DNA from: an uncultured Burkholderiaceae bacterium
Lineage (GTDB): Bacteria > Pseudomonadota > Gammaproteobacteria > Burkholderiales > Burkholderiaceae
Direction of reading: 5' to 3'
DNA: 15,530 bases
Assembly: GCA_937871985.1 (NCBI GenBank)
Contig: CALMPB010000428.1
Location: 1-15,530 of the forward strand
The translations under genes were made by a program, and so were the position numbers. Below, piece after piece: positions 15,338 to 15,530 of the stretch; positions within the stretch are counted from its first letter, which is position 1; every line of letters begins with the position of its first letter. The notes under the pieces are model-generated. The model ran no database searches. It saw nothing but the letters and a program-made list of their open reading frames with translations, and had not been told where the DNA came from.

Positions 15338-15530
15338 CTAAAACTCGAACATCAGCGTGGCGGCGAACACCGTGCTTTGCGTTTTCAGGTTGTCGGGCTT
15401 TTTCAAGGGCCAGCCCGCCGACAGGTCATAGCTGGCATTGACATAGGGCATGGCGATGCGGCCGCGCAGGCCGGCCACCGCGCCGACCAACGTACGGCTG
15501 GCCAGGTACTGGGCCGACGGCCCCCCGACT
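15338..15530 (-). CDS. cdiB: CdiB/ShlB-family two-partner secretion transporter, C-terminal fragment
   Basis: Only the final 63 codons are inside the window; the gene begins to the right of it. The translation contains RIAMPYVNASYDLSAGWPLK and ends STVFAATLMFEF with a stop at 15338. Both features fit ShlB/FhaC/HecB transporters: an outer-membrane 16-strand barrel whose last strand ends in Phe, preceded by a conserved YDLSAGWPL turn. In CDI systems this protein exports CdiA through its TPS domain. It lies 71 bases upstream of cdiA on the same strand, the E. coli-type order cdiB-cdiA-cdiI rather than the Burkholderia bcpAIOB order. Confidence 0.88.
   Translation of the reverse strand, partial: VGGPSAQYLASRTLVGAVAGLRGRIAMPYVNASYDLSAGWPLKKPDNLKTQSTVFAATLMFEF

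Overview
The window is GC-rich DNA with tightly packed genes. The protein types (a 3-hydroxybutyrate dehydrogenase, a TenA enzyme, and a very large filamentous-hemagglutinin-like exoprotein with a ShlB/FhaC-type transporter) suggest a betaproteobacterium, most likely Alcaligenaceae (Bordetella/Achromobacter type). That placement is inferred from gene content and composition only.

Left part (1-4505): ordinary chromosomal genes. On the minus strand are a secreted ClpP/crotonase-like protein, cut by the window edge, and a secreted N-acetylmuramoyl-L-alanine amidase of the Amidase_3 type. Divergent from these, on the plus strand, are bdhA (3-hydroxybutyrate dehydrogenase), a likely terminator, a two-gene unit (bacterial PH-like/SHOCT protein plus a small membrane protein), another likely terminator, and tenA (aminopyrimidine aminohydrolase/thiaminase II).

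Middle (4540-6651): two minus-strand lipoproteins of unknown function, probably co-transcribed. They are followed by about 770 bases with no confident gene, which hold one candidate 55-residue CxxC microprotein and some inverted and direct repeats.

Right part (6652-15530): a contact-dependent growth inhibition (CDI) locus on the minus strand in the order cdiB-cdiA-cdiI. Only the last 63 codons of cdiB are inside the window. cdiA encodes about 2720 residues: signal peptide, TPS secretion domain, about 20-residue hemagglutinin repeats, a cysteine-containing central region, a second repeat region, a TENN junction, a Pro/Gly-rich linker and a short C-terminal toxin region. A small AT-rich gene directly behind it is the presumed immunity gene.

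Working model: CdiB exports CdiA to the surface, the CdiA tip delivers its C-terminal toxin into neighbouring cells, and CdiI protects siblings. I do not recognise the family of either the toxin tip or the immunity protein. Together with the composition drop around them, this makes the pair the best candidate in the window for something undescribed.
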